Shown piece by piece: positions 13,574-22,112 of a stretch of 33,117 nt of DNA. The notes beneath the pieces are model-generated. The model saw nothing but the letters and a program-made list of their open reading frames with translations, had not been told where the DNA came from and searched no databases. The position numbers and the translations under genes are program-made. This stretch comes from Calditrichota bacterium (GTDB taxonomy: Bacteria > Calditrichota > Calditrichia > JAJRVZ01): assembly GCA_024277055.1 (NCBI GenBank), contig JAJRVZ010000154.1, positions 1-33,117 of the forward strand. The letters run 5' to 3'. Every line of letters begins with the position of its first letter. The stretch's first letter is position 1.

Positions 13574-16270
13574 ATGACCGATCTGAATATGCAAAAAATC
13601 CAATCGGAGATCAGTCCTTATAATGATTTTGATACGGATGAAACAAGCGAATGGCTGGAGGCGCTCGACGGCGTCGTTCAGGCGCGGGGCACGCAACGGG
13701 CGCGATTTCTTCTGTATCGTCTGATTCAGCGCGCATACCAACAGGGCGTGCAGGTACCTTTCACCGCCAATACGGCTTATATCAATACCATTCCCCTGGA
13801 ACAACAGCCTCCCTATCCCGGCGACCGGCAGCTGGAACGACGCATCAAAAGCCTGATCCGCTGGAATGCCATGGCGATGGTGGTGCGTGCCAATAAAAAA
13901 TTTCCCGGAATCGGCGGGCATATTTCAACCTACGCTTCGGCGGCCACCCTTTATGAGGTCGGTTTCAATCATTTTTTCAAAGGCAAAGGTGAGGGCTTTG
14001 ACGGCGATCTGGTCTATTTTCAGGGTCATGCCTCCCCGGGTATTTATTCCCGGGCTTTTCTCGAAGGCCGGCTGAGCGAAAAGAAGCTGAAAAACTTTCG
14101 CCGTGAACTGGAAGAAGGCGGCGGTCTGTCGTCCTATCCTCATCCCTGGTTGATGCCGGATTTCTGGGAATTTCCAACTGTCTCAATGGGGCTGGGACCG
14201 ATAAGCGCCATCTACCAGGCCCGTTTTAACCGCTACCTGCAGGATCGCGGTCTGAAAAATACGGAGAATCAGAAAGTATGGGCTTTTCTCGGTGACGGTG
14301 AAACCGATGAACCGGAGGCCCTGGGCGCCATTTCGCTGGCAGCCCGCGAAAAACTGGATAACCTGATTTTCGTAATAAACTGTAATCTGCAGCGACTGGA
14401 CGGACCGGTGCGCGGCAACGGCAAGATTGTCCAGGAACTGGAACGAATCTTCCGCGGCGCAGGCTGGCATGTGTTGAAAGTGCTGTGGGGCAGTGACTGG
14501 GATCCGCTTCTGCAAAAGGACGATACAGGGTTGCTGGTTCAGCGCATGAATGAATATGTTGATGGTGAATCGCAAAAATACATTGTGGAGTCCGGTGCGT
14601 ATGTGCGCAAATCCTTTTTCGGCAAGTATCCGCAGTTGCTCAAACTCGTTGAACACCTGTCCGATGAGCAGGTGTGGAAGCTACGTCTCGGTGGACATGA
14701 TCCGGAAAAAGTACATGCTGCGTACAAGGCGGCCGTGGAGCACAAAGGCTCACCGGTGGTGATTCTGGCGCGAACTATAAAAGGATACGGGTTGGGTGAA
14801 GCCGGTGAAGGAAGAAATGTAACGCATCAGGTTAAAAAACTGAACGAGGCGGAACTGGCCGAATTCCGCGACCGGTTCGACATCCCGATTCCCGACAAAA
14901 AACTGCACGAAGCACCGTTTTATCGTCCCGATAAAAAAAGCCCGGAAATGGAATACCTGATGGAAATGAGAAAAAGGCTTGGCGGTTTTGTACCTTCGCG
15001 AAAGGTGTATTCGACACCGCAAACAGTACCATCGGTAAATATATTCAATGAATTCATGCAGGGCAGCGACCGTGAAGTTTCAACAACCATGGCCTTCGTG
15101 CGCATGTTAACCATACTTATGAAAGACCCCGTTATCGGCCGGCGTATCGTACCGATCGTACCCGATGAGGCGCGAACGTTCGGCATGGATTCCCTGTTTC
15201 GCCAGTTCGGAATCTATTCCCATGTCGGGCAGCTTTACGAACCGGTCGATTCCAACAATTTTCTTTATTACCGTGAAGCCACCGACGGACAGATACTGGA
15301 AGAGGGGATTACCGAAGCCGGTTCAATGGCATCATTCACGGCGGCGGGCACGGCCTATGCCACGCACGGCACGGACATGATCCCTTTCTTTGTGTTTTAT
15401 TCCATGTTCGGTTTCCAGCGGATCGGCGATCAGGCCTGGGCCTTCGGTGATTTGCGCGGGCGCGGATTCCTGATCGGTGCCACGGCCGGTCGAACCACTC
15501 TCGCCGGTGAAGGTCTGCAACATGCGGATGGGCACAGTCATTTGCTTGCCGGCACGATACCGAACCTGGTTACCTACGATCCGGCTTTTGCCTATGAAAT
15601 TGCCGTGATCGTTCAGGACGGTATCCGGCGCATGTTTAAAAACCGTGAGGATATCTTTTATTACATCACGGTTGGCAACGAAAATTATCCGCAGGCGGCC
15701 AAGCCGAAGGGCAGCACCAAAGGCATTTTGAAAGGGCTGTACAAATTCCGGCCCGGCCAAAAGAAGACGGGTCTCAAAGCGCATATTTTCGGCAGCGGCT
15801 CAATTTTGCGTGAAGCCATGCGGGCCGCGGAAATTCTTGAAACAAAATTCAAAGTGACGACCGATGTGTGGAGCGCGACCAGCTACAAAGAATTGCGCCG
15901 TGATGCCCTCGAAGCGGAACGGCAGAACATGTTGCACCCGACGGCGAAAACGAAACAGAAACCGTATGTCACCGAATTGCTGGAAAATGAGGAGGGGGTA
16001 TTTGTCGCGGTTTCCGATTACATCAAAACCGTGCCGGACCAGATATCACGTTGGGTTCCGGGCGGACTGTTTACACTGGGAACGGATGGATTCGGCCGAA
16101 GTGATACCCGCGAAGCCACACGCCGTTTTTTCGAAATCGATGCCGAAACGGTTGTTGTTGCCGTACTTAGCCGCCTGGCGGATCAGGGTAAAATAAAAGC
16201 AGCCGTGGTCAGCAAAGCGATAAAGGATTTCGGACTGGATCCGGAGAAAGCCAACCCGCTTGAAGTCTGA
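13574..16270 (+). CDS. aceE: pyruvate dehydrogenase E1 component, homodimeric type
   Basis: A thiamine-diphosphate enzyme of 898 residues, matching the roughly 890 of AceE. It decarboxylates pyruvate and acetylates the lipoyl group of E2. The ThDP/Mg motif runs from 'GDGETDE' (240-246) to 'NCN' (269-271), the usual about 30 residues. Other AceE-specific stretches are 'NTIPLEQQPPYPGD', 'GHISTYASAATLYEVGFNHF', 'YFQGHASPGIYSRAF', 'RTIKGYGLGEAGEGRN' and 'VPDEARTFGMDSLFRQFGIY'. The gene is monocistronic here: it has a perfect ribosome site, a strong terminator directly after, and no aceF (E2) or lpd (E3) nearby. Those must lie elsewhere. The assignment is very secure. Confidence 0.96.
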   Translation: MTDLNMQKIQSEISPYNDFDTDETSEWLEALDGVVQARGTQRARFLLYRLIQRAYQQGVQVPFTANTAYINTIPLEQQPPYPGDRQLERRIKSLIRWNAMAMVVRANKKFPGIGGHISTYASAATLYEVGFNHFFKGKGEGFDGDLVYFQGHASPGIYSRAFLEGRLSEKKLKNFRRELEEGGGLSSYPHPWLMPDFWEFPTVSMGLGPISAIYQARFNRYLQDRGLKNTENQKVWAFLGDGETDEPEALGAISLAAREKLDNLIFVINCNLQRLDGPVRGNGKIVQELERIFRGAGWHVLKVLWGSDWDPLLQKDDTGLLVQRMNEYVDGESQKYIVESGAYVRKSFFGKYPQLLKLVEHLSDEQVWKLRLGGHDPEKVHAAYKAAVEHKGSPVVILARTIKGYGLGEAGEGRNVTHQVKKLNEAELAEFRDRFDIPIPDKKLHEAPFYRPDKKSPEMEYLMEMRKRLGGFVPSRKVYSTPQTVPSVNIFNEFMQGSDREVSTTMAFVRMLTILMKDPVIGRRIVPIVPDEARTFGMDSLFRQFGIYSHVGQLYEPVDSNNFLYYREATDGQILEEGITEAGSMASFTAAGTAYATHGTDMIPFFVFYSMFGFQRIGDQAWAFGDLRGRGFLIGATAGRTTLAGEGLQHADGHSHLLAGTIPNLVTYDPAFAYEIAVIVQDGIRRMFKNREDIFYYITVGNENYPQAAKPKGSTKGILKGLYKFRPGQKKTGLKAHIFGSGSILREAMRAAEILETKFKVTTDVWSATSYKELRRDALEAERQNMLHPTAKTKQKPYVTELLENEEGVFVAVSDYIKTVPDQISRWVPGGLFTLGTDGFGRSDTREATRRFFEIDAETVVVAVLSRLADQGKIKAAVVSKAIKDFGLDPEKANPLEV

Positions 16271-16275
16271 TTTAC

Positions 16276-16311
16276 CGGTTCCATTGCTTACGGTGATGGA
16301 ACCGATTTTTT
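16276..16311 (+). terminator. intrinsic terminator of aceE
   Basis: A perfect 9-bp stem, CGGTTCCAT (16276-16284) and ATGGAACCG (16296-16304), with an 11-nt loop is followed at once by ATTTTTT. It begins five bases after the aceE stop. Confidence 0.85.
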
Positions 16312-16365
16312 ATTATTTATTCCGAAGTTTTGTATACCGCTGAATTCATACTGGTCCGAAAAACT

Positions 16366-16381
16366 TCAATTGCTTAATTGA
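16366..16381 (-). terminator. likely terminator of the two-component operon
   Basis: The hairpin TCAATT-GCTT-AATTGA (16366-16381) is flanked by T-runs on both strands (minus: AGTTTTT; plus: GATTTTT). It lies 40 bp past the response-regulator stop and may also back up the aceE terminator. Confidence 0.5.
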
Positions 16382-16420
16382 GATTTTTCCGCTCGTGTGC
16401 GATCAGCCGGATTGGAGAAC

Positions 16421-17140
16421 CTAATCCGTAAAAATATATCCTGCACTGCGTACACTTTTAATATAAACGGGTTTTTCCGGGTTCGGCTCGAAGTATTTCC
16501 TGAGGCGGACGATGAAATTGTCGACGGTACGCGTTTCAATATCCGAATCGATCTGCCAGACGGCGGTAAGCAATTCCTTGCGTGTTACAATCTTTCCTTT
16601 ATGATCTATCAGATATTTTAACAATCTGGCTTCATGGGTTGTCAGCTGAATCTCTTTTTCACCGGCATAACAAACCATGTTTTCAAAATTAATATCATTA
16701 TTTCCGAAATGATAATGCGAAAGGGGGGCGGACTCGGACCGGTACCAGTTTTTTCGTTTCAACATTCCCTTGACACGCAGCAATAATTCCTCCAGATGAA
16801 ACGGTTTCGGAAGATAATCGTCGGCGCCGATTTCCAGACCCCTGATTCGGTCCTTCACGGTTGTGCGCGCGGTGAGCATTAAGATGGGTAACTGCGGAAA
16901 CAGGCTGCGTACTTTTTTCGCCACGTCAAATCCATCCACATAGGGCAGCATGATATCAAGAATAATTAAATCAAACGGTTTTTTTTTGATGACTTCCAAA
17001 GCCATTTTGCCATCCCTGACCCATTCGACGTTATATCCTTCCTCAGAGAGATTGTACTCGAGGCCGATGGCAAGCGTTTCTTCGTCTTCTACCAGTAATA
17101 TTTTGTGGTTTTTATTTTTCGAATTCTTTTTCGCGGTCAT
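16421..17140 (-). CDS. OmpR/PhoB-family response regulator
   Basis: A DNA-binding response regulator of 239 residues. The receiver domain (about 12-125) has the acidic pair in 'LLVEDEE', the phospho-acceptor Asp62 in 'LIILDIMLPYVDGF', the Thr switch in 'LPILMLTART' and the Lys of 'YLPKPF'. The C-terminal winged helix (about 140-239) shows 'LTTHEARLLKYLIDHKGKIV' and 'ETRTVDNFIVRLRKYF', typical of OmpR/PhoB. I start it at the ATG at 17140; a TTG two codons earlier is possible. It overlaps the end of the histidine-kinase gene by 29 bp, so the two are translationally coupled partners. The signal and targets are not evident. Confidence 0.92.
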   Translation of the reverse strand: MTAKKNSKNKNHKILLVEDEETLAIGLEYNLSEEGYNVEWVRDGKMALEVIKKKPFDLIILDIMLPYVDGFDVAKKVRSLFPQLPILMLTARTTVKDRIRGLEIGADDYLPKPFHLEELLLRVKGMLKRKNWYRSESAPLSHYHFGNNDINFENMVCYAGEKEIQLTTHEARLLKYLIDHKGKIVTRKELLTAVWQIDSDIETRTVDNFIVRLRKYFEPNPEKPVYIKSVRSAGYIFTD

Positions 17141-18158
17141 TCGCAATGATTCCGTTTTTATGACTGATTTTCAATAAATTTTTAATATACCTTTTTCTGG
17201 TTGCCTGATAAACCGGCATAAAGATGGAGAAAGTTGTTCCCCTGTTTTTACCTTCACTGCTGACGGAAATCGTACCGCCGTGATATTTTATGATTTGTCT
17301 GACCCAGTACAGTCCCAAACCGCTTCCCTTTACGCTGGGACTTTCATTGTTGTCAATGCGCTGAAATTTATTGAATATTTTCTTATGGTCTTTTCCCTGA
17401 ATACCGATGCCGTTATCCCTGAAGGCAATAACGACAAATTTTTCAGAGCTGGAAATGCCGATTTCAATTTGAACGGGATTGCGTGAATACTTGATGGCGT
17501 TATCAAACAGATTATGAAAAACTATTTCGAACCACCGACGGTCAATAACACATTTTTTATTCGCAGTTCCGGATAACGAAACCGAATTTTCAGGCAGATT
17601 GAATTGCTCCCTGGCGGCGTTTATTAATTCCGGTAGAATATAATCCGCATCGTATACCTGATAATGATGCGGATATTTCCGGACCGTTTTTTTCTGATCC
17701 AGACCGGACAGGTGCAGGATCGAATTGATCAGGCTGTGAAGACGACCGGTATCTTTCAACATCATCGAAATGAATTCTTTTTTCTTTTCCGGGGGTACGT
17801 CCCGGGCGTTCATCGTTTCCAGGTACAATTGAATGGATGACAACGGGGATTTCAATTCATGGGTAACCGCAGCAATAAAATTGTCATATAACCGGGTCAG
17901 GTTCATTTGCCGGTTCAGATATACGAAAATAAGCGACATCCCGATTGAAATGAATACCAGTAAAACAATGCCGCTTACCAGAGCGAATACATTGTTGCTG
18001 TCGGATAGGATCTGCGGCGGTACATTTTCACCGACATTTTTAAATATGATATAGTTGGATACATACCAGTAAATCCACAGACCCAGCAATGAAAACCAGG
18101 CTATCTGGGCTATAACGAAAATCAGAATATAGTAAAATAACGGACTGAGTCTTTTCAT
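17112..18158 (-). CDS. membrane sensor histidine kinase
   Basis: A sensor kinase of 348 residues. Two membrane helices (about 10-32 and 58-80) flank a small periplasmic loop of about 25 residues, too short for a classical ligand domain, so it may sense the membrane itself or a partner protein. There is no obvious HAMP domain. The dimerisation/phosphotransfer helix has His100 in 'AVTHELKSPLSSIQLYLETM'. The ATPase domain carries the N box 'FHNLFDNAIKYS', G1 'FRDNGIGI', the F box in 'IFNKFQRI' and G2 'GSGLGLYWVRQII'. It is the first gene of the operon and overlaps its cognate regulator. The upstream 190-bp region is shared with the divergent radical SAM gene. Confidence 0.92.
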   Translation of the reverse strand: MKRLSPLFYYILIFVIAQIAWFSLLGLWIYWYVSNYIIFKNVGENVPPQILSDSNNVFALVSGIVLLVFISIGMSLIFVYLNRQMNLTRLYDNFIAAVTHELKSPLSSIQLYLETMNARDVPPEKKKEFISMMLKDTGRLHSLINSILHLSGLDQKKTVRKYPHHYQVYDADYILPELINAAREQFNLPENSVSLSGTANKKCVIDRRWFEIVFHNLFDNAIKYSRNPVQIEIGISSSEKFVVIAFRDNGIGIQGKDHKKIFNKFQRIDNNESPSVKGSGLGLYWVRQIIKYHGGTISVSSEGKNRGTTFSIFMPVYQATRKRYIKNLLKISHKNGIIANDREKEFEK

Positions 18159-18214
18159 GTGTCGGGACCGCCCACTTGTAATTGATTTAAACCTAATTTA
18201 ATAAAAAACAATTA

Positions 18215-18236
18215 CCGGAACTAAACACTTTTCCGG
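18215..18236. promoter_or_regulatory. inverted repeat in the kinase/radical SAM divergent region
   Basis: CCGGAA (18215-18220) and TTCCGG (18231-18236) are separated by ten bases, between the divergent histidine-kinase and radical SAM genes. The shape suits a dimeric regulator such as the adjacent OmpR-type protein, though OmpR sites are usually direct repeats. The function is unproven. Confidence 0.3.
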
Positions 18237-18348
18237 AAGGAGTGATATTAATAGTTTTACATTTTTTTTACAGTAGTCCTTGTTTCCTGTTAATAAAATA
18301 GGTTGTTATCGTTCCTTTAATAATATTAAACAGTATTCGGGGATCGCA

Positions 18349-19827
18349 ATGAATATTTTACTGGTATATCCTGAAACGCCGCCGACTTTCTGGAGTTTTC
18401 GCACGGCCCTTAAATTTATTTCAAAAAAGTCATCGGAACCGCCGCTGGGGCTGCTGACGATTGCCGCCCTATTACCCGCGAACTGGAATAAAAAACTGAT
18501 AGATATGAATGTTGCCCCGCTGAAGGATGAGCACCTGCACTGGGCGGATTATGTCTTTTTGAGTGGCATGAATGTTCATGCCGCTTCGATGAGAAAGATA
18601 ATCTCCAGGTGTAATCAAACGGAAGTGAAAGTAGTGCTCGGCGGGCCGCTGGCAACCACAAACCACGAGCAATTTTTGGGTGTCGAGCATTTTATTCTGA
18701 ATGAAGCGGAAATAACGTTACCCCTGTTTTTACAGGATTTGCAATTTCAACGTCCTAAAAAATTGTATTCGTCAGCGGAATACCCGGAAATTGCCGCAAC
18801 CCCCATTCCGATGTGGGAATTGCTGGATATGAAAAAATATGCCAATATGAGTGTACAGTATTCCCGGGGATGTCCCTACAACTGCGAATTTTGCGGGGTA
18901 ACGATGCTGAACGGCCGCCGGCCGCGCACAAAAGATAAGGATCAGTTTCTGGCGGAACTGGAATCCCTGTACCGGCATGGGTGGAGAGGCGGTGTGTTCG
19001 TAGTAGATGACAATTTTATCGGGAATAGAAAGAAACTGAAATCCGAACTGCTGCCGGCGCTGATTCAGTGGTCGGAAGATCATCACTTTCCCTTTTCCTT
19101 CGGAACCGAGGCGTCGATAAACCTCGCGGACGATGACGAGTTGGTGCATCTCATGGTTCGGGCGGGTTTTGATCATGCCTTCATCGGCATCGAAACGCCG
19201 AACAGTGAAAGCCTGCTCGAGTGCGGCAAATCCCAAAACCTGAAACGTGATCTGATCGTGTCGGTAAAAAAACTTCAGCGTCTGGGTCTGATCGTCTCGG
19301 CAGGATTCATCGTCGGATTCGACAATGACACGCAAAACATCTTCAGGCAGCAAATAAATTTTATTCAGAACAGCGGTATCGTCACGGCCATGGTCGGGCT
19401 TTTAAACGCCCCGTCCGGAACAGCCCTGTTCAATCGCATGAAATCCGAAAAACGCCTGTTGAATATCATGAGCGGAGACAATATGGACGGCTCCATGAAT
19501 TTTATACCTAAAATGAATTATCAGAAACTGATAAAAGGGTATAAGGAAATTCTGGAATCTATTTACTCACCCAACGCATTTTACGAACGCGTAAAAACAT
19601 TCCTGATGGAATATGAACGCCCCGTAAAAATACCACGGAAAATCAGATGGCAGGATATTAAGGCACTGTTTAAATCGATGTGGGTGCTGGGAGTTCTGGA
19701 CCGGGGCAAGCGCTACTACTGGAAATTATTCATGTTCGGCCTGTTTCGGCAACCGGAAAAATTTCCGCTGGCGATTACCATGGCCATTTACGGGTATCAT
19801 TTCCGTCAGGTTACGGCAAAGGTATGA
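18349..19827 (+). CDS. B12-binding radical SAM protein with DUF4070 domain
   Basis: A 492-residue protein. An N-terminal cobalamin-binding-type Rossmann domain ('MNILLVYPETPPTFWSF', 'LGLLTIAALLP', 'ADYVFLSGMNVHA', 'VVLGGPLAT') is followed by the radical SAM core with the cluster motif Cys175-x3-Cys179-x2-Cys182 ('SRGCPYNCEFC'). 'VFVVDDNFIGN', 'HAFIGIETPN' and 'SAGFIVGFD' are characteristic of the group. The C-terminal about 140 residues match DUF4070. Related proteins include the hopanoid C-2 methylase HpnP, but most members are uncharacterised and this one cannot be assigned a substrate. The ATG at 18349 fits the usual N-terminus; the 23-residue upstream extension does not. It is transcribed alone, divergent from the histidine kinase. 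Confidence 0.88.
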   Translation: MNILLVYPETPPTFWSFRTALKFISKKSSEPPLGLLTIAALLPANWNKKLIDMNVAPLKDEHLHWADYVFLSGMNVHAASMRKIISRCNQTEVKVVLGGPLATTNHEQFLGVEHFILNEAEITLPLFLQDLQFQRPKKLYSSAEYPEIAATPIPMWELLDMKKYANMSVQYSRGCPYNCEFCGVTMLNGRRPRTKDKDQFLAELESLYRHGWRGGVFVVDDNFIGNRKKLKSELLPALIQWSEDHHFPFSFGTEASINLADDDELVHLMVRAGFDHAFIGIETPNSESLLECGKSQNLKRDLIVSVKKLQRLGLIVSAGFIVGFDNDTQNIFRQQINFIQNSGIVTAMVGLLNAPSGTALFNRMKSEKRLLNIMSGDNMDGSMNFIPKMNYQKLIKGYKEILESIYSPNAFYERVKTFLMEYERPVKIPRKIRWQDIKALFKSMWVLGVLDRGKRYYWKLFMFGLFRQPEKFPLAITMAIYGYHFRQVTAKV

Positions 19828-19857
19828 AGGATTGGGCCATTTGATAAAAGTAAAACA

Positions 19858-19870
19858 GGTTTTGAAAACC
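19858..19870. promoter_or_regulatory. palindrome 1 upstream of tnaA
   Basis: GGTTTT-G-AAAACC is a perfect 13-bp palindrome in the 236-bp gap between the radical SAM gene and the tryptophanase gene. It may be an operator or part of the radical SAM gene's terminator region. Confidence 0.3.
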
Positions 19871-19897
19871 GGGATTCGGTAATATTCAATAATCCAA

Positions 19898-19914
19898 AAA
19901 ACAGCTGCTGTTTT
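19898..19914. promoter_or_regulatory. palindrome 2 upstream of tnaA
   Basis: AAAACAGC-T-GCTGTTTT is a perfect 17-bp palindrome about 150 bp before the tnaA start. It ends in TTTT, so a weak terminator for the radical SAM gene is the alternative. No Trp-containing TnaC-like leader peptide is present in this gap. Confidence 0.35.
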
Positions 19915-20063
19915 CCCCGACAGACGTTTTAATACTTTTGATCTGTTCCGGCGGGTTTTCCGCGGATGAATACCCGTTAATCGGGATTTCCATAAAAATC
20001 TTTGCAGGGAATTTACCTGCTGATTAGATTTCGTGTCAGCAAGTCCAAATAATTGAGGCCTCC

Positions 20064-21410
20064 ATGAAAACAATCATCGAACCGTTCCGAATAAAAGTTG
20101 TCGAACCGATCCGAATGACCACACGCGAAGAGCGGACGCACTGTATTCGGGAAACGCACTACAATCTTTTCGGGCTGAACGCCCGTGATGTGTTAATCGA
20201 TCTGCTGACGGACAGCGGTACCAGCGCCATGAGTTCCGGGCAGTGGGCCGGCATTATGCGGGGTGACGAAAGCTATGCGGGCAGCGAAAGCTATTATCGT
20301 TTTTACGATGCGGTGGTCGATATCATGCCGTTTAAACATATCATTCCGACCCACCAGGGGCGGGCTGCGGAAAAGATTCTCTTTTCGGTAATCGGCGGTG
20401 AAGGCAAAAAAATACCGAATAACACCCACTTCGATACCACGCGGGCTAATGTCGAATTTACCGGTGCAGAGGCGGTGGACCTGGTGATTGAAGAGGGTAA
20501 AAATCCGCAGACTGTTCATCCCTTTAAGGGCAATATGGATGTGGCCGGGCTGCGGGAATTTATAAAGGAAACAGGCGCGGAGAATATTCCTTGTGTAATG
20601 CTCACGCTGACGAACAATTCCGGAGGCGGGCAGCCGGTTTCCATGCAGAACATCCGCGAAGTGCGCAGCCTGTGTGACGAGTATGAATTGCCGTTGATTA
20701 TCGACGCCTGCCGGTTTGCTGAAAACGCCTATTTTATTAAACTGCGTGAAGAAGGATATGCCGGTAAATCGGTGAAAGAAATTGCACGCGAGATATTTGC
20801 ATTGGCCGATGGTTGTACTATGAGCGCAAAGAAAGACGCGCTGGTTAACATCGGTGGTTTCCTGTGTCTGAACAATGACGACTGGGCGATGTCGGCCCGC
20901 AATCTGCTGATCCTGACCGAAGGTTTCCCGACCTACGGCGGACTGGCCGGAAGGGACCTGGAGGCGATCGCCATCGGACTGGAAGAGGTACTGCATGAGG
21001 ATTATCTGCAATACCGTTTGCGTTCTACGGAGTATTTGGGAGAGAAAATCAGCGCAGCAGGAGTGCCGATCGTACGGCCGGTCGGCGGACATGCCGTTTA
21101 TATTGATGCTGCCGCCTTCCTGCCGCATATTCCGAAAGCACAATTTCCGGGCCAGTCTCTGGCGGTGGAGTTGTATGTTGAAGGCGGAATACGCGGCGTG
21201 GAAATCGGTTCTGTAATGTTCGCCGGAGCGGCGAAAATGGAACTGGTACGACTGGCAATTCCACGGCGGGTTTACACTCAAAGTCATATCGATTATGTAA
21301 TTGAAGTGATCCTGGAAGTAAACCGGCGGAAGGATAAATTACGCGGTATGAAAATTACATGGGAACCGCCGGTATTGCGGCATTTCACGGCACATTTCGA
21401 TTATGTTTAA
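20064..21410 (+). CDS. tnaA: tryptophanase (tryptophan indole-lyase)
   Basis: A cytoplasmic PLP enzyme of 448 residues of the beta-eliminating lyase family. It cleaves L-tryptophan to indole, pyruvate and ammonia. The PLP lysine is Lys257 in 'MSAKKDALVNIGGF'; 'THQGRAAE' (phosphate site) and 'DACRFAENAYF' (Arg217) are also conserved. Tyrosine phenol-lyase is the close alternative, and overall length and some stretches resemble it. However, three residues that differ between the two enzymes are of the tryptophanase type: Asp124 ('HFDTT', Thr in phenol-lyase), Ile381 ('GVEIGS', Arg in phenol-lyase) and His440 ('LRHFTA', Phe in phenol-lyase). A permease gene and a TnaC leader, usual in enterobacteria, are absent. 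The next gene is a heme protein 34 bp downstream. Confidence 0.88.
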   Translation: MKTIIEPFRIKVVEPIRMTTREERTHCIRETHYNLFGLNARDVLIDLLTDSGTSAMSSGQWAGIMRGDESYAGSESYYRFYDAVVDIMPFKHIIPTHQGRAAEKILFSVIGGEGKKIPNNTHFDTTRANVEFTGAEAVDLVIEEGKNPQTVHPFKGNMDVAGLREFIKETGAENIPCVMLTLTNNSGGGQPVSMQNIREVRSLCDEYELPLIIDACRFAENAYFIKLREEGYAGKSVKEIAREIFALADGCTMSAKKDALVNIGGFLCLNNDDWAMSARNLLILTEGFPTYGGLAGRDLEAIAIGLEEVLHEDYLQYRLRSTEYLGEKISAAGVPIVRPVGGHAVYIDAAAFLPHIPKAQFPGQSLAVELYVEGGIRGVEIGSVMFAGAAKMELVRLAIPRRVYTQSHIDYVIEVILEVNRRKDKLRGMKITWEPPVLRHFTAHFDYV

Positions 21411-21444
21411 TCTGAATCCGAATAAAGTAAAGGAGAAAAACTTT

Positions 21445-21945
21445 ATGGCAGCTATGAGTTTAAAAACCCGGAGAATGATCAACTGGATAATCATGGTGGG
21501 TGTTTTTATTTTTGTAGTCATACAGGCCATACCGGTTGAACGCACCAATCCGCCGGTAACCCACGAAATCCAGTGGGACTCCCCTGAAACCCAGGAATAT
21601 TTCAACCGCGCCTGCGCCGACTGCCACAGTCACAAAACGAAATGGCCGGTTTACGCCTATATCGCACCGATTTCCTGGTTTGTCGCCGATCATGTCAATC
21701 ACGGCCGGGAAGAATTCAATATTTCCACCGGTCATTTAAAGGAAGCCCATGAAGCCGCAGAAATGGTTGAAAAAGGAAAAATGCCGCTGTCCAGTTATCT
21801 GCCGTTACATCCGGAAGCCCGGCTGAACGAACAGGAAAAGGAAGAATTTATTCGCGGATTGAAAGCCACTTTTGTAAAAAGTGAAAATGAGGGGAAAGAT
21901 AAGTCCGGAATGGAAGCGGAAGAAAAGGAAGAGCACGATCATTAA
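21445..21945 (+). CDS. membrane-anchored c-type heme-binding protein (Haem_bd)
   Basis: A 166-residue protein with one N-terminal membrane anchor (about 11-30, 'MINWIIMVGVFIFVVIQAIP') and a periplasmic haem-binding domain. The single heme motif is CADCH (Cys57, Cys60, His61), followed by 'SHKTKWPVYAYIAPISWFV' and 'VNHGREEFNIS'. Together these are characteristic of the small Haem_bd family, whose redox partners are unknown. The C-terminal 25 residues are highly charged and rich in Glu/Lys/His, which may bind metal or be disordered. I choose the ATG at 21445 because AGGAG lies upstream; the longer frame overlaps tnaA and adds a non-signal extension. Co-transcription with tnaA is likely from spacing. 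Confidence 0.88.
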   Translation: MAAMSLKTRRMINWIIMVGVFIFVVIQAIPVERTNPPVTHEIQWDSPETQEYFNRACADCHSHKTKWPVYAYIAPISWFVADHVNHGREEFNISTGHLKEAHEAAEMVEKGKMPLSSYLPLHPEARLNEQEKEEFIRGLKATFVKSENEGKDKSGMEAEEKEEHDH

Positions 21946-22112
21946 ATAATCGCCCGGAACCTTTCCGGCTTGAAAGTATAGGCAGGGATGTCTATATTTC
22001 ATGACCTATCCTGCGAATTGTTGAAGGATCAACGCTTAATCTTTTATCCAAAGTGCCGAACATGAATTAGGCTGAACCCGTTCGGTTTTCAGATATTGGA
22101 AGGGATCCGTTT

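Noticed and set aside
19828-20063. TnaC-type leader peptide before tnaA
   Set aside because: The only plus-strand ATG frame I see in the gap is four codons long and contains no Trp codon.
20193-21287. 364-residue open frame on the minus strand opposite tnaA
   Set aside because: It lies wholly antisense to a secure tryptophanase gene, and its translation is low-complexity with no recognisable domain, signal or ribosome site.
20064-21410. Tyrosine phenol-lyase
   Set aside because: The residues aligned by eye with phenol-lyase Thr124, Arg381 and Phe448 are Asp, Ile and His here, as in tryptophanase.
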